From: Serpula lacrymans var. lacrymans S7.9
Lineage: Eukaryota; Basidiomycota; Agaricomycetes; Boletales; Serpulaceae
Direction: 5' to 3'
Length of the DNA: 64,000 bases
NCBI RefSeq assembly: GCF_000218685.1
Contig: NW_006763299.1
Span: 988,061-1,052,060, forward strand
The notes under the pieces were generated by a model. That model saw only the letters and a program-made list of their open reading frames with translations, searched no databases and was not told the origin of the DNA. Within the stretch, counting starts at the first letter, position 1; each line of letters opens with the position of its first letter. The position numbers were made by a program, and so were the translations under genes. Positions 62,450 to 64,000 of the stretch are shown here, one piece after another.

Positions 62450-63253
62450 ATGTCCGTCGAAGCACTCCTCACCAACTTCTCAAAGGACATGACAGGCGAA
62501 GAGATCCAGGCGCTCGTGCTGCAAGCCAAAGGCGCGTCCGTGTCTACTCCCACCACCACCACCACCACACCAGGCGCTCGGTCTGTCGCGTACGACGCGT
62601 TCCAGGCGCCGATCCTGCCGTCGACGAATGGGTTTGACTTCCATAGTGCGTGTTTTCGTTTCGATTTTATGTCTGTGTGTGCGTGGTATGATTGCGGGTG
62701 TTCTGACTCTTGCCTCCAGTCTATCACATGCAAAACATCGCGTCGGAGGCCAAATTCGCTAGAGAGCTGCATGAGAAGATCATAAAGGAGTTTCCCGAGG
62801 TCAGTTCAGTCCAGTCCAGCTCTTCTCTTCTCTTCTCGTCCCTCTCCCCCCCGCAGGACGGTGCCATCGTCGGTGCTAGGGGGAACCTTGGCCTTGGCCT
62901 CGATACCCTGATTCTGACTCTGCTCACGCTGCCTTTGACAGCTCCGCACATACCCGTTATGGGAGAAGCCCATGGGTTCACACCCCACCGCCATGTTTGA
63001 AGTGGACACGTTCACCCCGCACCAGACCGGCGCGTTGTTCTCCTGGCTCGTCGTGAACCGCGGACCGTGCTCGTGAGTGAACCACCCGCGTCCTCTTTTC
63101 ACCCACTCACTCGCTCACCCGCTCGCACGCACGCACAGCGTCCTCGTCCACCCCAACACAGGCAACCCCCTCAGAGACCACACCGAGCTGGCGACCTGGA
63201 TCGGGAAGCAGTGGCCGTTGGACACGGAGATTCTAAAGTCCATTTCTGCTTGA
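62450..63253 (+). CDS. DOPA 4,5-dioxygenase family protein
   Basis: The family enzyme of Amanita muscaria cleaves the DOPA ring to make betalain pigment precursors; most mushrooms carry relatives of unknown substrate. After a variable start (MSVEALLTNFSKDMTGEE) the conserved domain begins GFDFH joined to IYHMQNIASEAKFARELHEK. It continues LRTYPLWEKPMGSHPTAMFE, VDTFTPHQTGALFSWLVVNR and HPNTGNPLRDHTELATWIGK, and ends QWPLDTEILKSISA. The histidines likely to bind metal (FHIYH, the HP of GSHPTAM, HPNT, DHTE) are present. Three introns (about 62645-62719, 62801-62939 and 63075-63139) join cleanly. No signal peptide. Family membership is firm, the substrate unknown. Confidence 0.9.
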
Positions 63254-64000
63254 GCGGCACCGAGCGGGTGACGATAGGGTGTACGATAGCTATTTGGGGG
63301 GGAGGTGAAGGTGCTGTTGTGTATTTTATGGTTTTTTTTTTTTTTTTGCTTGCTTATTTATTTGTCTGTATATAAACTGTCACCCCTGAGAGGTACACAA
63401 TTGACAGTGTGATTCAATTTATTCGTCCTATGGTGACCAAGTATGATTGGCCCGTGCATAAGACAGGACATGGTCACTGAGCATCCCGTGCTTTGTGACA
63501 TCGACGCACAATGCTGCCAGCTTGTTGACTTATTGATTCGTGGTGAGCATTTGAACCAGGGCTTGATAAGTGGCTAGAACGCCTCCAAGGTTCTTGATGT
63601 GTTTCGCCCCGGCGATGGATGTCAATGAACAGGGGCCATTTGGGGCCTAAGCAAGGTCGCAATTGAACAGTACTTTGCGTCGGTTATCCGGTAGACTACC
63701 GTGTAGTGTGTGGTGTTGTTCGCGACTTTCCATTCGCTTGTAGTAGACGCAGATGTGTCCTGTGACCGCAGAGCGGCTTTGGGTCGTACGCAGTTTTACG
63801 AGAACGACCGGAATCGACTCTTCCGCTTCCATTTCTTTGATATCTGCGGGTGGTGAATTTGTAGTATGCAGCTGCAGCATAGTTAACATCTTGGGAGCTA
63901 GAGATACCAGTAAACTGAATGGATTCACCCATCGTTTTGGACTGCCGGTACGTAGGTGTGATATACAAACATATCGTTCACTATAGGTCAGGAGTATGGG
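63254..64000. other. 3' region of the dioxygenase gene and unassigned sequence to the window edge
   Basis: A T-run of about 15 bases near 63331-63346 sits in the 3' UTR of the dioxygenase. On the minus strand an ORF at 63647-63928 (93 aa) contains a protein-like stretch (MEAEESIPVVLVKLRTTQSR then SAVTGHICVYYKRM). It could be an exon of a gene that starts beyond the window, but I recognise no family and see no firm splice sites. Confidence 0.3.

Overview
The window reads as nuclear DNA from a mushroom-forming basidiomycete (Agaricomycetes). Its genes are split by many short GT-AG introns of roughly 50-60 bp, are packed on both strands, and include families typical of this class: a DUF6534 membrane protein, a YVC1-type TRP channel, a fungal DOPA-dioxygenase-type protein, a small secreted protein with an LTNAQRLxRGLP motif and a basidiomycete GH18 chitinase. 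I made all calls by reading translations and splice signals; no database search was run.

Bases 1-10,803 are a transposon graveyard. A full-length but dead Ty1/copia element (503-5856) abuts the 5' end of a PIF/Harbinger element (126-502). A second Harbinger element starts at 6523 with its terminal inverted repeat and carries two tail-to-tail genes: a DDE transposase (+) and a Myb/SANT-like accessory protein (-). It has been cut by three solo LTRs: two of one family (7571-7964 and 8668-9083, one in each gene, with 5-bp target duplications) and one of the neighbouring copia family (10361-10702).

From 11 kb to 41 kb lie housekeeping and regulatory genes: a polyol dehydrogenase, the YVC1 vacuolar channel, an APSES/ankyrin MBF-type transcription factor, splicing factor PRP4, a DUF6534 protein, an NDR/CBK1 kinase, a BYE1-like PHD-TFIIS-SPOC protein and a very large septation-type kinase. 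That kinase joins a calponin-homology region, a Cdc7/SepH-like kinase domain and a C1 zinc finger in one reading frame.

From 41 kb to 64 kb lie a small secreted protein, a GH18 chitinase, an NTF2-like protein, a tail-anchored coiled-coil protein, COQ3, the copper-transporting ATPase CCC2, an unrecognised coiled-coil protein, a RING-PH-VWA protein with the domain order of the yeast pheromone scaffolds Ste5/Far1, and a DOPA-dioxygenase-family gene. From about 54.8 kb the DNA is visibly more GC-rich than the rest.

The most interesting items are the RING-PH-VWA scaffold candidate, the CH-kinase-C1 fusion, the strong excess of the gapped palindrome CTCCNNGGAG in the copia element, and the cleanly readable order of nested insertions in the Harbinger element.
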